From the NCBI RefSeq assembly GCF_021590045.1, contig NZ_CP062221.1, positions 3,596,001 through 3,660,000 on the forward strand: DNA of 64,000 nucleotides. Reading direction: 5' to 3'. Origin of the DNA: Cellulomonas palmilytica. GTDB taxonomy: Bacteria; Actinomycetota; Actinomycetes; Actinomycetales; Cellulomonadaceae. Shown one piece after another: positions 6,912-17,678 of the stretch. A program made the position numbers and the translations under genes. Every line of letters starts with the position of its first letter. Position 1 is the first letter of the stretch. Below the pieces are notes generated by a model, which was not told the DNA's origin, searched no databases, and saw only the letters and a program-made list of their open reading frames with translations.

Positions 6912-9083
6912 TCAGAGCACGCCGACCGGCGCGGTGGCGGTGCACACCCGGCTGGCGCCGGCCGCGAGGGAGGAGATCGTCACGCTCGTGCCTGGCGTGA
7001 CCGTGGGAGTCCCCGGGCAGGAGATGACCGGGGAGGTCGTGGCGGACGTCGTGCCGCCGGCATCGGTACGGGTGTCCGTCGCCGTGTCGGTGAGCACCAC
7101 GTCCGTGAGCGGCGCCGAGCCGGTGTTCTGCACCGTGTAGCGCCAGTAGACGGTCGTCCCCGGCGCGAGCGACGCGCCGGACGTGATCGGCGTCGTGAAC
7201 GCCGCGCTCGTGAACGCCTCCTTGGTCACGCGGACCTCGGAGCGGTACAGGACGTGGCGCGCGCAGAGCTGCGCGGCCTCGTCGGACGACCCCGCGGCGC
7301 ACGTCACCGAACCCGCCGCGAGCACCGTGTGGGACACGCGCGCGACGTTGGTCATCACGCGGTCCCCCGGGGTCGCGAGCACGGTGACCGGGATCGTCAG
7401 CGTCACCGACGCGCCGGGGTCCAGCGCACCGGACCACGAGACGAGCTGGCCCGACACGGTCACGCCCGTCGGGCTCGACGTCACGGTGCCGCGCGTCGCG
7501 TCGTCCGTGACGGCAGTCAGGTCGTCGTAGACGCGCGCCGGCGTCGCAGCCGTGTAGGAGCCGTTGCCGACGTTCGTCGCGACGACCGTGTACGTGACCA
7601 CCCCGCCCGCGGCCGGCATGACCGTCGCGTTCGCCGTCTTGGTGACCTGGAGGCGCGGGACCCGCAGGCGCACCGGCCAGTCCTCGACCTCGCCGCGCGC
7701 CGTGAACCCGGTGGGTGCGAGCTGCGCCTGGACGGTCGAGGCCATCAGGCGCAGGAACGTCCGGTCACCCCCGGCTGCCTGCCCCTCGGGCACGGCGCTC
7801 GGTACGGCGAAGCTCAGCGTGACGTTGGTCGAGGTCGTCGACGTGCAGGTGGCGTCCGCGCTGGACGCCTCGCCCGCGTCGAACTGGCCGTTGCGGTTCC
7901 AGTCCAGCCACCCGCGCACGTACGTGGTCGCGCCGTCGGCGGCGCACCGGATGTTCGCGACGGCGTACGTCGTCGTCACGCCGCGCACGTAGGTGATGTC
8001 CGCCAACGCCGCCGCGAGCGCGTCCTCGTCGGGCGTGTCACCCGAGGCGTCGGCCGACGACGCGGGCAGCAGCTCGGGGACCGCGTTCGGTCCGAGGCGG
8101 GTCGCCGGCGGTCCGAGCACGGCACGGGTGAAGGACACCGACCCGTTGCTCGCGAGCGTGGTCCACGTGTTGAAGATGCTGTTGACCGGCGGGCTGCCGC
8201 CCGACCACGTCGGCTGCACGACTCCGCCCCCGAGGCCGTACGAGGCCGGGGCGTCGCCGTAGTCGACCCCCACCACGACGCCGAACGCGGCGGCGGCGAG
8301 TCCCGAGCCCTCGAGGCTCACCGCGAGCGTCGTCGCACCGTCGGCGAACGCCACGGCGGTCGCCGAACGTCCGGGCGCCGAGCACTCCGCGGATGAGCCG
8401 AGCGTCAGCCGGTTCGCGTTGTCGCGCTGCACCCGGTAGGTCGCCGAGCACGTCCCCGGGTAGACGTCGAGAATCCGCCAGGTCGCCGTGCTCGGCGTCG
8501 GCGTCGCGCGCGTGAACTCGCCGCCATTCGTCGACTCGGCGTCGGCGAACACGAGGCCCGACAGCGTGACCGCTGCGGTGGACGTCGGCGCCCCCGTGAA
8601 GGCCGACGACGCGTACGTCGCGAGCCGGGCCGTCCCGCAGCCCACGTTGAACGTGGCGGCGACACCCTGGTTCACCGTGCCGATGCCGTTCACCAGGTCG
8701 TTGGCGGGCGTGTTGTAGAGCACCTGCAGACCGTCCGCGCCCCACTGGCCCGAGCGGTACGCCTGGAGGGAGTCCCCGCTGCGGCCGCTGAGCGTGCACT
8801 GCACCTCGAGACGCGTGAGGTCGCCCACCTGGAGGTACGTCCACACCGTGGTGCTCGTCGCGTTGAGCGACGCGCCCTGGGCTCCCCAGTTGACCCACAG
8901 GATGCGGTCCCGGTACAGCCCGCTGCCCGTGGTCGCCCGGACGGGCGCGCCCGACCCGCTGGACGAGCTCGCGTCGCCGACCGCCGACCGGGCCGGTGCG
9001 GCCGGCTGCACCGCGACGCCGGCGGCGGCGACGACGAGCACGGCCACCGCCGTCCACGCCGCACGCATCAGCCGCGAGCTCAT
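6912..9083 (-). CDS. Large secreted adhesin-like protein (GEVED and DUF11-type domains)
   Basis: A 723-aa exported protein. A signal peptide (MSSRLMRAAWTAVAVLVVAA...) is followed by an N-terminal beta domain. Next is the DYGDAPASYG motif and a GEVED domain, with WLDWNRNGQFDAGE and GEVEDW. After these come two DUF11/DUF7507-like repeats starting LQVTKTANATV and VRVTKEAFTS. The start was chosen at the ATG at 9083, with GGAGGAGGG upstream. The protein ends abruptly at VCTATAPVGVL inside the second repeat, with no sortase signal and no membrane anchor, so it may be truncated. It is first in the surface operon. Confidence 0.78.
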   Translation of the reverse strand: MSSRLMRAAWTAVAVLVVAAAGVAVQPAAPARSAVGDASSSSGSGAPVRATTGSGLYRDRILWVNWGAQGASLNATSTTVWTYLQVGDLTRLEVQCTLSGRSGDSLQAYRSGQWGADGLQVLYNTPANDLVNGIGTVNQGVAATFNVGCGTARLATYASSAFTGAPTSTAAVTLSGLVFADAESTNGGEFTRATPTPSTATWRILDVYPGTCSATYRVQRDNANRLTLGSSAECSAPGRSATAVAFADGATTLAVSLEGSGLAAAAFGVVVGVDYGDAPASYGLGGGVVQPTWSGGSPPVNSIFNTWTTLASNGSVSFTRAVLGPPATRLGPNAVPELLPASSADASGDTPDEDALAAALADITYVRGVTTTYAVANIRCAADGATTYVRGWLDWNRNGQFDAGEASSADATCTSTTSTNVTLSFAVPSAVPEGQAAGGDRTFLRLMASTVQAQLAPTGFTARGEVEDWPVRLRVPRLQVTKTANATVMPAAGGVVTYTVVATNVGNGSYTAATPARVYDDLTAVTDDATRGTVTSSPTGVTVSGQLVSWSGALDPGASVTLTIPVTVLATPGDRVMTNVARVSHTVLAAGSVTCAAGSSDEAAQLCARHVLYRSEVRVTKEAFTSAAFTTPITSGASLAPGTTVYWRYTVQNTGSAPLTDVVLTDTATDTRTDAGGTTSATTSPVISCPGTPTVTPGTSVTISSLAAGASRVCTATAPVGVL

Positions 9084-9326
9084 CGACAACCCTCCTCCGG
9101 ACACGGACCCGGGCGGGCCCGCACCGATCATCGGGAGTTGGACGAGCGACCTGAAGGGACGAAGGTGTGACCGGGATCGCCCCTGGGTGGCAGCACCTCA
9201 CCCTCTCTCCGGGCACCGCAGGACAAACCCGGATGCACACGGCACCGCGGTGATGACGCAGGTCAGCCGACTGCCACGCCCACGCCGCGCACGCGGCCCG
9301 CGGCGAGGGGCCCCGGGCACGACGAA
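9084..9326 (-). promoter_or_regulatory. Upstream region of the surface operon
   Basis: No gene is visible in this stretch. On the minus strand it holds CGGGTTTGTCC (plus-strand 9221-9231), an 11-mer also present in the promoter of the sigma factor gene near 41.2 kb. I cannot identify a convincing -10 hexamer. The promoter of the adhesin-SipW operon must lie here if the rplO terminator works. Confidence 0.35.
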
Positions 9327-9362
9327 GCGGGCGGCCCCGGGATCTCTCCCAGGACCGCCCGC
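9327..9362 (-). terminator. Terminator after rplO
   Basis: On the minus strand a 16-bp stem closes a GAGA loop: GCGGGCGGTCCTGGGA pairs with TCCCGGGGCCGCCCGC using a few G-T pairs. It lies about 20 bases past the rplO stop and separates the spc operon from the surface gene cluster. Confidence 0.75.
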
Positions 9363-9383
9363 TGCGGCGATCTCGTCGCGAGG

Positions 9384-10070
9384 TCAGTCCTCCTGGACCG
9401 ACCCGCCGGCCGCCACGATCTTCTCCTTGGCGGACGCCGAGAGGGCGTCGACAGCCACGGAGACCTTGACCGTGATGTCGCCGGTGCCGAGCACCTTGAC
9501 CGGCTGGCCCTTGCGGACCGCGCCCTTGGCGACCAGGTCGGCGACCGTCACGTCGCCACCGTCCGGGTACAGCGCCGAGAGCTTGTCCAGGTTGACGACC
9601 TGGTACTCGACGCGGAACGGGTTCTTGAAGCCGCGAAGCTTCGGCAGGCGCATGTGGAGGGGCATCTGGCCACCCTCGAAGCGCTGCGGGACCTGGTAGC
9701 GGGCCTTGGTGCCCTTGGTGCCACGGCCCGCGGTCTTGCCCTTCGACGCCTCACCACGGCCCACACGGGTCTTCGCGGTCTTGGCGCCCGGGGCCGGACG
9801 CAGGTGGTGCACCTTGAGCGTGCCGCCGGCACCCGGCTTCGCCGCCTCCTCCGCCGCCTTCTTGGCAGCGGCGGACTTGGCAGCCGGGGCCTTCTTCGCG
9901 GCGGCGGCCGGGGCGGCCGCAGCCGCCTCGTCCTTCGCCGCAGCCTTCGACGACGCCTTCTTCGCGGGCGCCTTCTCGGCGGCAGCAGCCGTCGCCTTCT
10001 TGGCCGGGGCCTTCTTGGCGGCCTTCGGCGCGTCCTGCGCCTCGGTCACCTCGTTCGTCTCGTCAGCCAT
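9384..10070 (-). CDS. rplO: Ribosomal protein uL15 with long Ala/Lys-rich N-terminal extension
   Basis: The C-terminal ~145 residues are a complete uL15: [30 protein letters not shown] and [15 protein letters not shown]. Before them lie about 80 residues of low complexity rich in Ala and Lys ([18 protein letters not shown] and similar), reminiscent of histone H1-like tails. The total is 228 aa against about 145-150 for most bacteria. The ATG at 10070 is 2 bases from the rpmD stop, so no shorter start is favoured. The extension is presumably disordered and may reach outside the ribosome. Confidence 0.93.
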   Translation of the reverse strand: MADETNEVTEAQDAPKAAKKAPAKKATAAAAEKAPAKKASSKAAAKDEAAAAAPAAAAKKAPAAKSAAAKKAAEEAAKPGAGGTLKVHHLRPAPGAKTAKTRVGRGEASKGKTAGRGTKGTKARYQVPQRFEGGQMPLHMRLPKLRGFKNPFRVEYQVVNLDKLSALYPDGGDVTVADLVAKGAVRKGQPVKVLGTGDITVKVSVAVDALSASAKEKIVAAGGSVQED

Positions 10071-10072
10071 GG

Positions 10073-10255
10073 TCACTCGACCTCCTCGACCACCACGAGG
10101 TGCTGCACGGTCTTCACCATGCCGCGGATCTCGGGACGGTCCTCCTTGACGACCACGTCGCCGATGCGCTTGAGACCAAGCGTGCGGAGCGTGTCGCGCT
10201 GGTTCTGCTTGCCACCGATGCCGGAGCGCTTCTGCGTCACCTTGAGACGGGCCAT
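10073..10255 (-). CDS. rpmD: Ribosomal protein uL30
   Basis: The 60-aa product [20 protein letters not shown]... with [10 protein letters not shown] is a complete uL30 of the large subunit. The start ATG overlaps the rpsE stop by one base (TGATG), and rplO follows after 2 bases, so translation is tightly coupled. Confidence 0.97.
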   Translation of the reverse strand: MARLKVTQKRSGIGGKQNQRDTLRTLGLKRIGDVVVKEDRPEIRGMVKTVQHLVVVEEVE

Positions 10256-10899
10256 CACGCACCCACCTTCTCGGCGGCCTTCGCGGCCTGGCCGGCAGCC
10301 TGCGCCCGCAGGAGCGGGGCGGGCACGACGTGCTCGAGCGGCAGACCACGGCGCGCGGCCACGGCCTGCGGCTCCTCGAGACCGCGCAGGGCCTCGACCG
10401 TCGCCTTGACGATGTTGATCGCGTTCGACGAGCCGAGCGACTTGCTCAGCACGTCGTGGATGCCGGCGCACTCGAGCACCGCACGCACCGGGCCACCGGC
10501 GATCACACCGGTACCGGGCGCCGCGGGGCGCAGGTGGACGATGCCGGCAGCGGCCTCGGCCGTGATGGGGTGCGGGATGGTGCCCTGGATGCGGGGGACG
10601 CGGAAGAAGTTCTTCTTCGCCTCCTCGACACCCTTGGCGATCGCCGCGGGCACCTCCTTGGCCTTGCCGTAACCGACACCGACCGTGCCGTCACCGTCGC
10701 CCACCACGACGAGCGCGGTGAAGCTGAAGCGGCGACCACCCTTGACGACCTTGGCCACGCGGTTGATCGTCACGACGCGCTCGAGGAACGCGCTCTTCTC
10801 CGCCGCGTCGCCGCGACGGCCTCCGTCACGACGACCGCCGTCGCGGCGCTCGCCGCCGGTGCCCTGAGCACCGGTGTTGCTGCGTGCAGGAGCAGCCAT
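10255..10899 (-). CDS. rpsE: Ribosomal protein uS5
   Basis: Small-subunit protein involved in decoding accuracy. The N-terminal dsRNA-binding-type domain ([20 protein letters not shown]) and the C-terminal domain ([17 protein letters not shown]) are complete. It has a Gly/Arg-rich N-terminal extension ([17 protein letters not shown]) and is 214 aa, longer than the 166 aa of E. coli, as is common in Actinobacteria. I chose ATG 10899 ([10 protein letters not shown]). Confidence 0.96.
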   Translation of the reverse strand: MAAPARSNTGAQGTGGERRDGGRRDGGRRGDAAEKSAFLERVVTINRVAKVVKGGRRFSFTALVVVGDGDGTVGVGYGKAKEVPAAIAKGVEEAKKNFFRVPRIQGTIPHPITAEAAAGIVHLRPAAPGTGVIAGGPVRAVLECAGIHDVLSKSLGSSNAINIVKATVEALRGLEEPQAVAARRGLPLEHVVPAPLLRAQAAGQAAKAAEKVGA

Positions 10900-10930
10900 C
10901 AGTGAGTCCTCTTCTTCCGGTTCGTCGTGG

Positions 10931-11302
10931 TCACAGGGCCAGGCCGCCCTCGCGGGCACCGTCGGCGACCGCGGCCACACGACCGTGGTACTTGTTGCCG
11001 CCGCGGTCGAACACGACCGCCTCGACGCCCTTGGCCTTCGCGCGCTCGGCGACGAGCTCGCCGACCTTCTTCGCCTTGGCCGTCTTGTCGCCGTCCGTCG
11101 CGCGCAGGTCCGCCTCGAGCGTGGAGGCCGACGCGAGCGTCTGGCCGATCGCGTCGTCGACGACCTGGGCGGTGATGTGGCGCGCCGAGCGCGTCACGAC
11201 GAGACGCGGACGAGCCGCGGTGCCGGTGACCTTCTTGCGCAGACGCAGGTGACGACGCTTGCGCGAGATCGCCTTGCCCTTGCCCTTGATGCTGATCGCC
11301 AT
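10931..11302 (-). CDS. rplR: Ribosomal protein uL18
   Basis: 123 aa, complete; binds 5S r[23 protein letters not shown] and the C-terminal [20 protein letters not shown] are the conserved uL18 blocks. The N-terminus is Lys/Arg-rich. It lies 3 bases from rplF and 31 bases before rpsE. Confidence 0.97.
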   Translation of the reverse strand: MAISIKGKGKAISRKRRHLRLRKKVTGTAARPRLVVTRSARHITAQVVDDAIGQTLASASTLEADLRATDGDKTAKAKKVGELVAERAKAKGVEAVVFDRGGNKYHGRVAAVADGAREGGLAL

Positions 11303-11305
11303 GGC

Positions 11306-11842
11306 TTACTTACCAGCCTTTCCGACCTTGCGGCGCACGTTCTCGCCCGCGTAGCGCACACCCTTGCCCTTGTACGGCTCGGGCTTGCGGATCTTGCGGA
11401 TGTTCGCGGCGACCTCGCCGACCTGCTGCTTGTCGATGCCCTGCACCGAGAAGCGCGTCGGGGCCTCGACCACGAAGGAGATGCCCTCCGGCGGCGAGAC
11501 GACGACGGGGTGGCTGAAGCCGAGCGCGAACTCGAGGTCCGTGCCCTTGGCGGTCACGCGGTAACCGGTGCCGACGATCTCGAGCTTCTTGGTGTAGCCC
11601 TCCGTCACACCCGTGACCAGGTTGGCCAGGAGCGTGCGGGTGAGGCCGTGCAGCGAACGCGAGTTGCGCTCGTCGTCAGGACGGGACACGACGAGCGTGC
11701 CGTCCTCCTGCTTGACCTCGATGGGCGCGGCGACCGTGTGCGTGAGGGTGCCCTTGGGGCCCTTCACCGTCACGACGGCGCCGTCGATGGTGACGTCCAC
11801 CCCGGCCGGGACCGGGACGGGAATCCGTCCGATGCGGGACAT
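11306..11842 (-). CDS. rplF: Ribosomal protein uL6
   Basis: 178 aa, complete. [20 protein letters not shown], the central [20 protein letters not shown] and the C-terminal [16 protein letters not shown] are diagnostic of uL6, which sits near the factor-binding region of the 50S subunit. It lies between rpsH and rplR in the spc operon. Confidence 0.98.
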   Translation of the reverse strand: MSRIGRIPVPVPAGVDVTIDGAVVTVKGPKGTLTHTVAAPIEVKQEDGTLVVSRPDDERNSRSLHGLTRTLLANLVTGVTEGYTKKLEIVGTGYRVTAKGTDLEFALGFSHPVVVSPPEGISFVVEAPTRFSVQGIDKQQVGEVAANIRKIRKPEPYKGKGVRYAGENVRRKVGKAGK

Positions 11843-11869
11843 GGATTCTGCTCCTTTCCTGGTCTCAGC

Positions 11870-12268
11870 TCACCAGACGTAGGCGAGGACTTCCCCACCC
11901 ACGCCCTTCTTCGCGGCCTGCTTGTCGGTGAGGAGGCCCGAGGACGTGGACAGGATCGCCACGCCGAGGCCGCCGAGCACCTTCGGCAGGTTGGTGGACT
12001 TGGCGTAGACGCGCAGGCCCGGCTTGGACACGCGCTTCACGCCGGCGAGCGCACGCTCGCGGTTCGGGCCGTACTTGAGCTCGACGACGAGGTTCTTGCC
12101 CACGGGGGCGTCCTCGACCTTCCAGCCCTGGATGTAACCCTCGGCCTGCAGGATCTCCGCGATGTGCGACTTGAGCTTCGAGAACGGGATCGTCACCGTG
12201 TCGTGGTGCGCCGAGTTCGCGTTGCGCAGACGCGTCAGGAAGTCTGCGATCGGGTCGGTCATGGTCAT
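11870..12268 (-). CDS. rpsH: Ribosomal protein uS8
   Basis: 132 aa, complete; binds helix 21 of 16S r[22 protein letters not shown] and the C-terminal [11 protein letters not shown] are conserved. Two in-frame ATGs (MTMTDP) are possible starts. An AAAGG upstream suits the first. Confidence 0.97.
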   Translation of the reverse strand: MTMTDPIADFLTRLRNANSAHHDTVTIPFSKLKSHIAEILQAEGYIQGWKVEDAPVGKNLVVELKYGPNRERALAGVKRVSKPGLRVYAKSTNLPKVLGGLGVAILSTSSGLLTDKQAAKKGVGGEVLAYVW

Positions 12269-12345
12269 GGCTTGTCAGCCTTTCTGCCGGGGTATCCCGG
12301 GCCGCTGCGCGGCACGGGACCTACCGACTGGGTCTTGCGAACGGA

Positions 12346-12531
12346 TTACCAGCTGCTCTTGGTGACGCCGGGGAGCTCGCCGCGGTGGGCCATCTCCCGC
12401 ACGCAGATCCGGCACAGGCCGAACTTGCGGTACACCGAGTGCGGACGGCCGCAGCGCTGGCAGCGCGTGTAGCCGCGCACCGCGAACTTCGGCTTGGCGT
12501 TCGCCTTGTTGATCAGAGCGGTCTTCGCCAT
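12346..12531 (-). CDS. rpsZ: Ribosomal protein uS14, zinc-binding short form
   Basis: The 61-aa product [20 protein letters not shown]... contains CQRCGRP and CRIC, the four-cysteine zinc site of the C+ (type Z) uS14. It is constitutively placed between rplE and rpsH, as in most Gram-positive bacteria. It starts 4 bases after rplE ends. Confidence 0.97.
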   Translation of the reverse strand: MAKTALINKANAKPKFAVRGYTRCQRCGRPHSVYRKFGLCRICVREMAHRGELPGVTKSSW

Positions 12532-12535
12532 GGGG

Positions 12536-13108
12536 TCAGTCCTCCTTGAACGGGAAGCCGAGGAGCTTGAGGAACGCGCGGCCCTCGTCGTCGGTGCCCG
12601 CCGTCGTGACGACCGTGATGTCCATGCCGCGGACGCGGTCGATCTTGTCCTGGTCGATCTCGTGGAACACGGACTGCTCCACGAGGCCGAACGTGTAGTT
12701 GCCGTTGCCGTCGAACTGCTTGGGCGACAGGCCGCGGAAGTCGCGGATGCGCGGCAGAGCGGTCGACAGCAGGCGGTCGAGGAACTCCCAGGCACGGTCG
12801 CCGCGCAGCGTGACGTGCGCGCCGATCGGCATGCCCTCGCGCAGCTTGAACTGCGCGATGGACTTGCGGGCCTTGGTGACCTGCGGCTTCTGGCCCGTGA
12901 TCTGGGTCAGGTCGCGGATCGCGCCCTCGATGAGCTTGGAGTCCTTGGCGGCCTCGCCCACACCCATGTTCACGACGACCTTCACCAGGCGCGCGACCTG
13001 GTTGATGTTCTCGTGGCCGAACTGCTCACGCAGGGCGGCACGGATCTCGTCGTTGTACTTGGTCTTGAGGCGGGGCAGGGCCGGAGCCTGGATCGTCGTC
13101 TCGGTCAT
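12536..13108 (-). CDS. rplE: Ribosomal protein uL5
   Basis: 190 aa, complete; contacts 5S rRNA and the P-site t[19 protein letters not shown], the [21 protein letters not shown] block and the C-terminal [16 protein letters not shown] are conserved. ATG 13108 (MTETTIQAP) is one base after the rplX stop and preferred over an upstream in-frame ATG inside rplX. Confidence 0.97.
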   Translation of the reverse strand: MTETTIQAPALPRLKTKYNDEIRAALREQFGHENINQVARLVKVVVNMGVGEAAKDSKLIEGAIRDLTQITGQKPQVTKARKSIAQFKLREGMPIGAHVTLRGDRAWEFLDRLLSTALPRIRDFRGLSPKQFDGNGNYTFGLVEQSVFHEIDQDKIDRVRGMDITVVTTAGTDDEGRAFLKLLGFPFKED

Positions 13109-13109
13109 G

Positions 13110-13451
13110 TCAGACGTCCTTCCCGGAGCGCTTGGCGACGCGGACACGAACCGTCCGCGTGCGGCCGTCGCGCTCGACCTGCTCGGTGCGGTAGCCGACC
13201 CGGGTGCCCTTCTTGGTCTCCGGGTCCACGAGCATCACGTTGCTGATGTGGATGGGCGCCTCGACCGTCTCGATGCCACCCGTGCGGGTGCCACGAGCCG
13301 TCTGGCCGGCCTTCACGTGCTTCTGCACGCGCTGGACGCCCTCGACGACGACGCGCTGGGTCTGCGTGAGGACCTCGAGCACACGGCCCTGCTTGCCCTT
13401 GTCACGGCCCGAGATGACGACCACGAGGTCGCCCTTCTTGATCTTCGCCAT
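13110..13451 (-). CDS. rplX: Ribosomal protein uL24
   Basis: 113 aa, complete. The KOW motif at the N-terminus ([20 protein letters not shown]) marks this early assembly protein of the 50S subunit. It is packed 2 bases after rplN and 1 base before rplE. Confidence 0.97.
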   Translation of the reverse strand: MAKIKKGDLVVVISGRDKGKQGRVLEVLTQTQRVVVEGVQRVQKHVKAGQTARGTRTGGIETVEAPIHISNVMLVDPETKKGTRVGYRTEQVERDGRTRTVRVRVAKRSGKDV

Positions 13452-13453
13452 GG

Positions 13454-13822
13454 TCAGAGCACCTCCGGAGCCAGCGAGATGATCTTCATGAACTTCTTGT
13501 CGCGCAGCTCGCGGCCCACGGGGCCGAAGATGCGGGTGCCGCGGGGCTCCCCGTCGTTCTTGAGGATCACGGCCGCGTTCTCGTCGAACTTGATGTACGA
13601 GCCGTCCGGGCGGCGGCGCTCCTTGCGGGTGCGCACGACGACCGCCTTGACGACGTCGCCCTTCTTGACGTTGCCGCCGGGGATGGCGTCCTTGACGGTG
13701 GCGACGATGACGTCGCCGATCCCGGCGTAGCGGCGGCCGGAACCGCCGAGCACACGGATGCAGAGGATCTCCTTGGCACCCGTGTTGTCGGCGACGCGAA
13801 GCCGCGTCTCCTGCTGGATCAT
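13454..13822 (-). CDS. rplN: Ribosomal protein uL14
   Basis: 122 aa, complete: [20 protein letters not shown] and the [20 protein letters not shown] region. It is the first gene of the spc operon. The 208-base gap upstream separates it from rpsQ and holds a hairpin directly after rpsQ; I found no strong -35/-10 there, only an AACTAT-like -10 about 60-70 bases from the start. Confidence 0.98.
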   Translation of the reverse strand: MIQQETRLRVADNTGAKEILCIRVLGGSGRRYAGIGDVIVATVKDAIPGGNVKKGDVVKAVVVRTRKERRRPDGSYIKFDENAAVILKNDGEPRGTRIFGPVGRELRDKKFMKIISLAPEVL

Positions 13823-14006
13823 CTACCTACTCCTGTCGTCTGGCGGGTTCTCGGTCACGCTGATCGCGCCGAGCCTGGCCGAACGGATAGTTGCCGTGAT
13901 GCACACGTCGCGGCGGGGAGCCGGCTCGAGCTCTCGGATCGAGCACTCGGACCGGACTTCCCCGCCGCCCGTGGGCAACTGTGGTGACCGCCGGACGGCG
14001 GCCGTT

Positions 14007-14028
14007 TCACGCAGCCGAAGCCGCGTGA
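14007..14028 (-). terminator. UUCG hairpin at the end of the S10 operon
   Basis: On the minus strand TCACGCGGC-TTCG-GCTGCGTGA forms a 9-bp stem with a UUCG tetraloop, two bases after the rpsQ stop codon. It lies between the S10 and spc operons. There is no T-run, so it may only attenuate. Confidence 0.6.
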
Positions 14029-14030
14029 TC

Positions 14031-14315
14031 TTACTTGGCCTTCTCCAGGATCTCCACCAGGCGCCAGCGCTTGGTCGCGCTGAGCGGGCGGGTCTCCATG
14101 ATGAGGACCAGGTCGCCGATGCCGGCGGTGTTCTGCTCGTCGTGCGCCTTGACCTTGGAGGTGCGGCGGATGACCTTGCCGTAGAGCGGGTGCTTGACCC
14201 GGTCCTCGACCTCGACCACGACGGTCTTGTCCATCTTGTCGCTCACGACGTAACCACGACGCGTCTTGCGGTACGCGCGGTGCTCAGCCGTGGCGGTGGT
14301 GTGCTTCTCGCTCAT
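14031..14315 (-). CDS. rpsQ: Ribosomal protein uS17
   Basis: 94 aa, complete. [20 protein letters not shown] and [19 protein letters not shown] are the conserved OB-fold blocks. It is last in the S10 operon. ATG 14315 (MSEKHTTAT) lies 8 bases past rpmC. Confidence 0.97.
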   Translation of the reverse strand: MSEKHTTATAEHRAYRKTRRGYVVSDKMDKTVVVEVEDRVKHPLYGKVIRRTSKVKAHDEQNTAGIGDLVLIMETRPLSATKRWRLVEILEKAK

Positions 14316-14323
14316 GTCCAGCC

Positions 14324-14563
14324 TCACTCGCTCGCGGTCGGCGCGGTACGGATGCCGAGCTCACGCTCGCGCAGGATGGTGTAGATCCGCGCGATGTCAC
14401 GGCGCACGGCCTTCAGACGCCCGTGGCTCTCGAGCTGACCGGTCGCGGACTGGAAGCGGAGGTTGAACAGCTCCTCCTTGGCCTTCTTCAGCTCGCTCAC
14501 CAGCTTCTCGTCGTCGAAGGCGTCCAGCTCGCTGGGAGCCAGGTCCTTGGTTCCGATAGCCAT
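14324..14563 (-). CDS. rpmC: Ribosomal protein uL29
   Basis: 79 aa; the two-helix uL29 core ([35 protein letters not shown]) is clear. It sits next to the tunnel exit on the ribosome. The ATG overlaps the rplP stop by one base (TGATG). Confidence 0.97.
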   Translation of the reverse strand: MAIGTKDLAPSELDAFDDEKLVSELKKAKEELFNLRFQSATGQLESHGRLKAVRRDIARIYTILRERELGIRTAPTASE

Positions 14564-14979
14564 CAGTTACCACCCTCGCGAACCACGAAACGGGTCTTCA
14601 TCGGGAGCTTGTGCTGCGCGCGGCGCATGGCCTCGCGCGCCAGGGGCTCCGGGACGCCGGCGAGCTCGAACATCACTCGGCCGGGCTTGACGTTGGCGAT
14701 CCACCACTCGGGCGAACCCTTACCGGAACCCATGCGGGTCTCGGCGGGCTTCTTCGTGAGCGGACGGTCCGGGTAGATGTTGATCCAGACCTTGCCGCCA
14801 CGCTTGATGTGGCGGGTCATCGCGATACGAGCAGCCTCGATCTGGCGGTTCGTGACGTAGGCGGGCTCGAGAGCCTGGATGCCGTACTCACCGAACGAGA
14901 TCGTGGTGCCACCCGTGGCCGCGCCGGAGCGCTTCGGGTGGTGCTGCTTGCGGTGCTTCAGCCTGCGCGGGATCAGCAC
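14563..14979 (-). CDS. rplP: Ribosomal protein uL16
   Basis: 138 aa, complete: [19 protein letters not shown], then the [24 protein letters not shown] block ([20 protein letters not shown]) and [19 protein letters not shown]. uL16 organises the A-site tRNA and peptidyl transferase region. It lies 3 bases after rpsC. Confidence 0.98.
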   Translation of the reverse strand: MLIPRRLKHRKQHHPKRSGAATGGTTISFGEYGIQALEPAYVTNRQIEAARIAMTRHIKRGGKVWINIYPDRPLTKKPAETRMGSGKGSPEWWIANVKPGRVMFELAGVPEPLAREAMRRAQHKLPMKTRFVVREGGN

Positions 14980-14982
14980 GGC

Positions 14983-15807
14983 TCAGGCCTCCGTTCCGGT
15001 CTCGGGGGTCGCCTCGGGGTTCGCCTCGACCGGAGCCTCGGCGGGGGCCGGAGCCTGCGCCTCGCGCTCACGACGACCGCCACCACGCGGGCCGCGGTCA
15101 CCGCGGTCGCCGCGCGGACCGCGCGACGGACGCGGAGCGGCGCTCGCCTGCTCGCGGGCGTACTCCTTCTCGGTCATGTCGCCCTTGTAGACCCACACCT
15201 TGACGCCGATGCGGCCGAAGGTGGTGCGAGCCTCGAAGAACCCGTAGTCGATGTTCGCGCGGAGCGTGTGCAGCGGCACACGACCCTCGCGGTAGAACTC
15301 CGTGCGGCTCATCTCCGCGCCGCCGAGACGGCCGGAGACCTGCACGCGGATGCCCTTGGCGCCGGCGCGCTGCGCGGACTGGATGCCCTTGCGCATCGCG
15401 CGACGGAAGGACACGCGGCTCGCGAGCTGCTCGGCGATGCCCTGGGCGACCAGCTGAGCCTCGAGCTCGGCGTTCTTGACCTCGAGGATGTTGAGCTGGA
15501 CCTGCTTGCCCGTGAGCTTCTCGAGCTCGCCGCGGATGCGGTCGGCCTCCGCGCCACGACGCCCGATGACGATGCCCGGGCGGGCGGTGTGGATGTCGAC
15601 GCGGACGCGGTCACGCGTGCGCTCGATCTCGACCTTCGCGATGCCCGCGCGCTCCAGACCCGTGCTCATGAGCTTGCGGATCTGCACGTCCTCACGGACG
15701 TAGTCGCGGTAGCGCTGACCCGGCTTGGTCGAGTCGGCGAACCACCGCGAGCGGTGGTCGGTGGTGATGCCCAGGCGGTACCCGAGCGGGTTGACCTTCT
15801 GCCCCAC
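14983..15807 (-). CDS. rpsC: Ribosomal protein uS3
   Basis: 274 aa. The N-terminal block ([20 protein letters not shown]), the KH domain with [16 protein letters not shown], and the C-terminal S3 domain are complete. After the core comes a ~55-residue tail, first Arg/Gly-rich ([20 protein letters not shown]) and then Ala/Glu/Pro-rich. Such tails are common in actinobacterial uS3. It is packed 2 bases after rplV. Confidence 0.97.
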   Translation of the reverse strand: MGQKVNPLGYRLGITTDHRSRWFADSTKPGQRYRDYVREDVQIRKLMSTGLERAGIAKVEIERTRDRVRVDIHTARPGIVIGRRGAEADRIRGELEKLTGKQVQLNILEVKNAELEAQLVAQGIAEQLASRVSFRRAMRKGIQSAQRAGAKGIRVQVSGRLGGAEMSRTEFYREGRVPLHTLRANIDYGFFEARTTFGRIGVKVWVYKGDMTEKEYAREQASAAPRPSRGPRGDRGDRGPRGGGRREREAQAPAPAEAPVEANPEATPETGTEA

Positions 15808-15809
15808 TG

Positions 15810-16175
15810 TCAGGACCGTCCCTTCGTCTCACGCTCCGCGACGACCACGGTGATGTGGCTCGTGCGCTTGAGGATCTGGCTGGCGCGACCCTGCGCACGC
15901 GGCCGGAACCGCTTCAGGGTCGGGCCCTCGTCGACGAAGACCTCCGAGATGTAGAGGTTGGCCTCGTCGAGGCGCTCGCTGTTGCGCTTGGCGCCCTCGA
16001 CCGCGTTCGCGATCGCCGACTGCACCGTCTTGAGGACGGGCTCCGCGGCCGCCTGCGGCGCGAACTTCAGCACCGCCACGGCCTCCCCGGCCTGCTTGCC
16101 ACGGATGAGGTCGACGACGCGTCGGGCCTTCTGGGGCGTGACGCGGACGAACCGCGCCTTCGCCTTGGCTTCCAT
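15810..16175 (-). CDS. rplV: Ribosomal protein uL22
   Basis: 121 aa, complete. [20 protein letters not shown] and the C-terminal [20 protein letters not shown] loop region that lines the peptide tunnel are conserved. ATG 16175 begins [11 protein letters not shown]. It lies 50 bases downstream of rpsS. Confidence 0.97.
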   Translation of the reverse strand: MEAKAKARFVRVTPQKARRVVDLIRGKQAGEAVAVLKFAPQAAAEPVLKTVQSAIANAVEGAKRNSERLDEANLYISEVFVDEGPTLKRFRPRAQGRASQILKRTSHITVVVAERETKGRS

Positions 16176-16225
16176 CGTGTCTGCTCCTGTCTCTGCCGTC
16201 AGGGCGTCACCTGCTGACCCGGGGG

Positions 16226-16507
16226 TCAGCGGCGACGGCCCTTCCGGTCGTCCTTCTCGTGGCCGCGGAACGTGCGCGTCGGGGCGAACTCGCCGAGCTT
16301 GTGCCCGACCATCGCCTCCGTCACGAACACCGGGGTGTGCTTACGACCGTCGTGGACGGCGAAGGTGTGGCCGAGGAAGTCCGGCGTGATGACCGAACGA
16401 CGCGACCACGTCTTGATGACGTTCTTCGTGCCGGCCTCGTTCTGCGCGTCGACCTTCTTCTGCAGGTGGCCGTCGACGAACGGGCCCTTCTTGAGGCTGC
16501 GAGGCAT
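16226..16507 (-). CDS. rpsS: Ribosomal protein uS19
   Basis: 93 aa, complete: [20 protein letters not shown], then [21 protein letters not shown] head protein of the 30S subunit that contacts the A-site finger. It is placed between rplB and rplV as in the standard S10 operon. Confidence 0.98.
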   Translation of the reverse strand: MPRSLKKGPFVDGHLQKKVDAQNEAGTKNVIKTWSRRSVITPDFLGHTFAVHDGRKHTPVFVTEAMVGHKLGEFAPTRTFRGHEKDDRKGRRR

Positions 16508-16522
16508 TCTCTCGGGCTCCTA

Positions 16523-17359
<837 letters not shown>

Positions 17360-17375
17360 GAGTCCTCAGTCCTTC

Positions 17376-17678
17376 TCAGCCGACCGGACCACCGAAGATG
17401 TCGATCGTGCCCTCGCGGAGGGTGACGATCGCACGCTTCGTGTCCTTGCGGCGGCCGATGCCGAAACGGGTCCGGCGGGCCTTGCCCTGACGGTTGGCGG
17501 TGTTGACCGAGTCGACCTTCACGCCGAACACCTGCTCGACGGCGATCTTGATCTCGGTCTTGTTCGCCCGCGGGTCGACGAGGAACGTGTACTTGCCCTC
17601 GTCGAGCAGGCCGTAGCTCTTCTCGGAGACGACCGGCGCGATCAGGATGTCGCGGGGGTCCTTGCCGACGTTGGTCAC
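17376..17678 (-). CDS. rplW: Ribosomal protein uL23
   Basis: 100 aa: [20 protein letters not shown] and [20 protein letters not shown] are typical. It is the docking site for trigger factor and SRP at the tunnel exit. The GTG at 17678 overlaps the rplD stop (GTGA), which fixes the start. Confidence 0.97.
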   Translation of the reverse strand: MTNVGKDPRDILIAPVVSEKSYGLLDEGKYTFLVDPRANKTEIKIAVEQVFGVKVDSVNTANRQGKARRTRFGIGRRKDTKRAIVTLREGTIDIFGGPVG

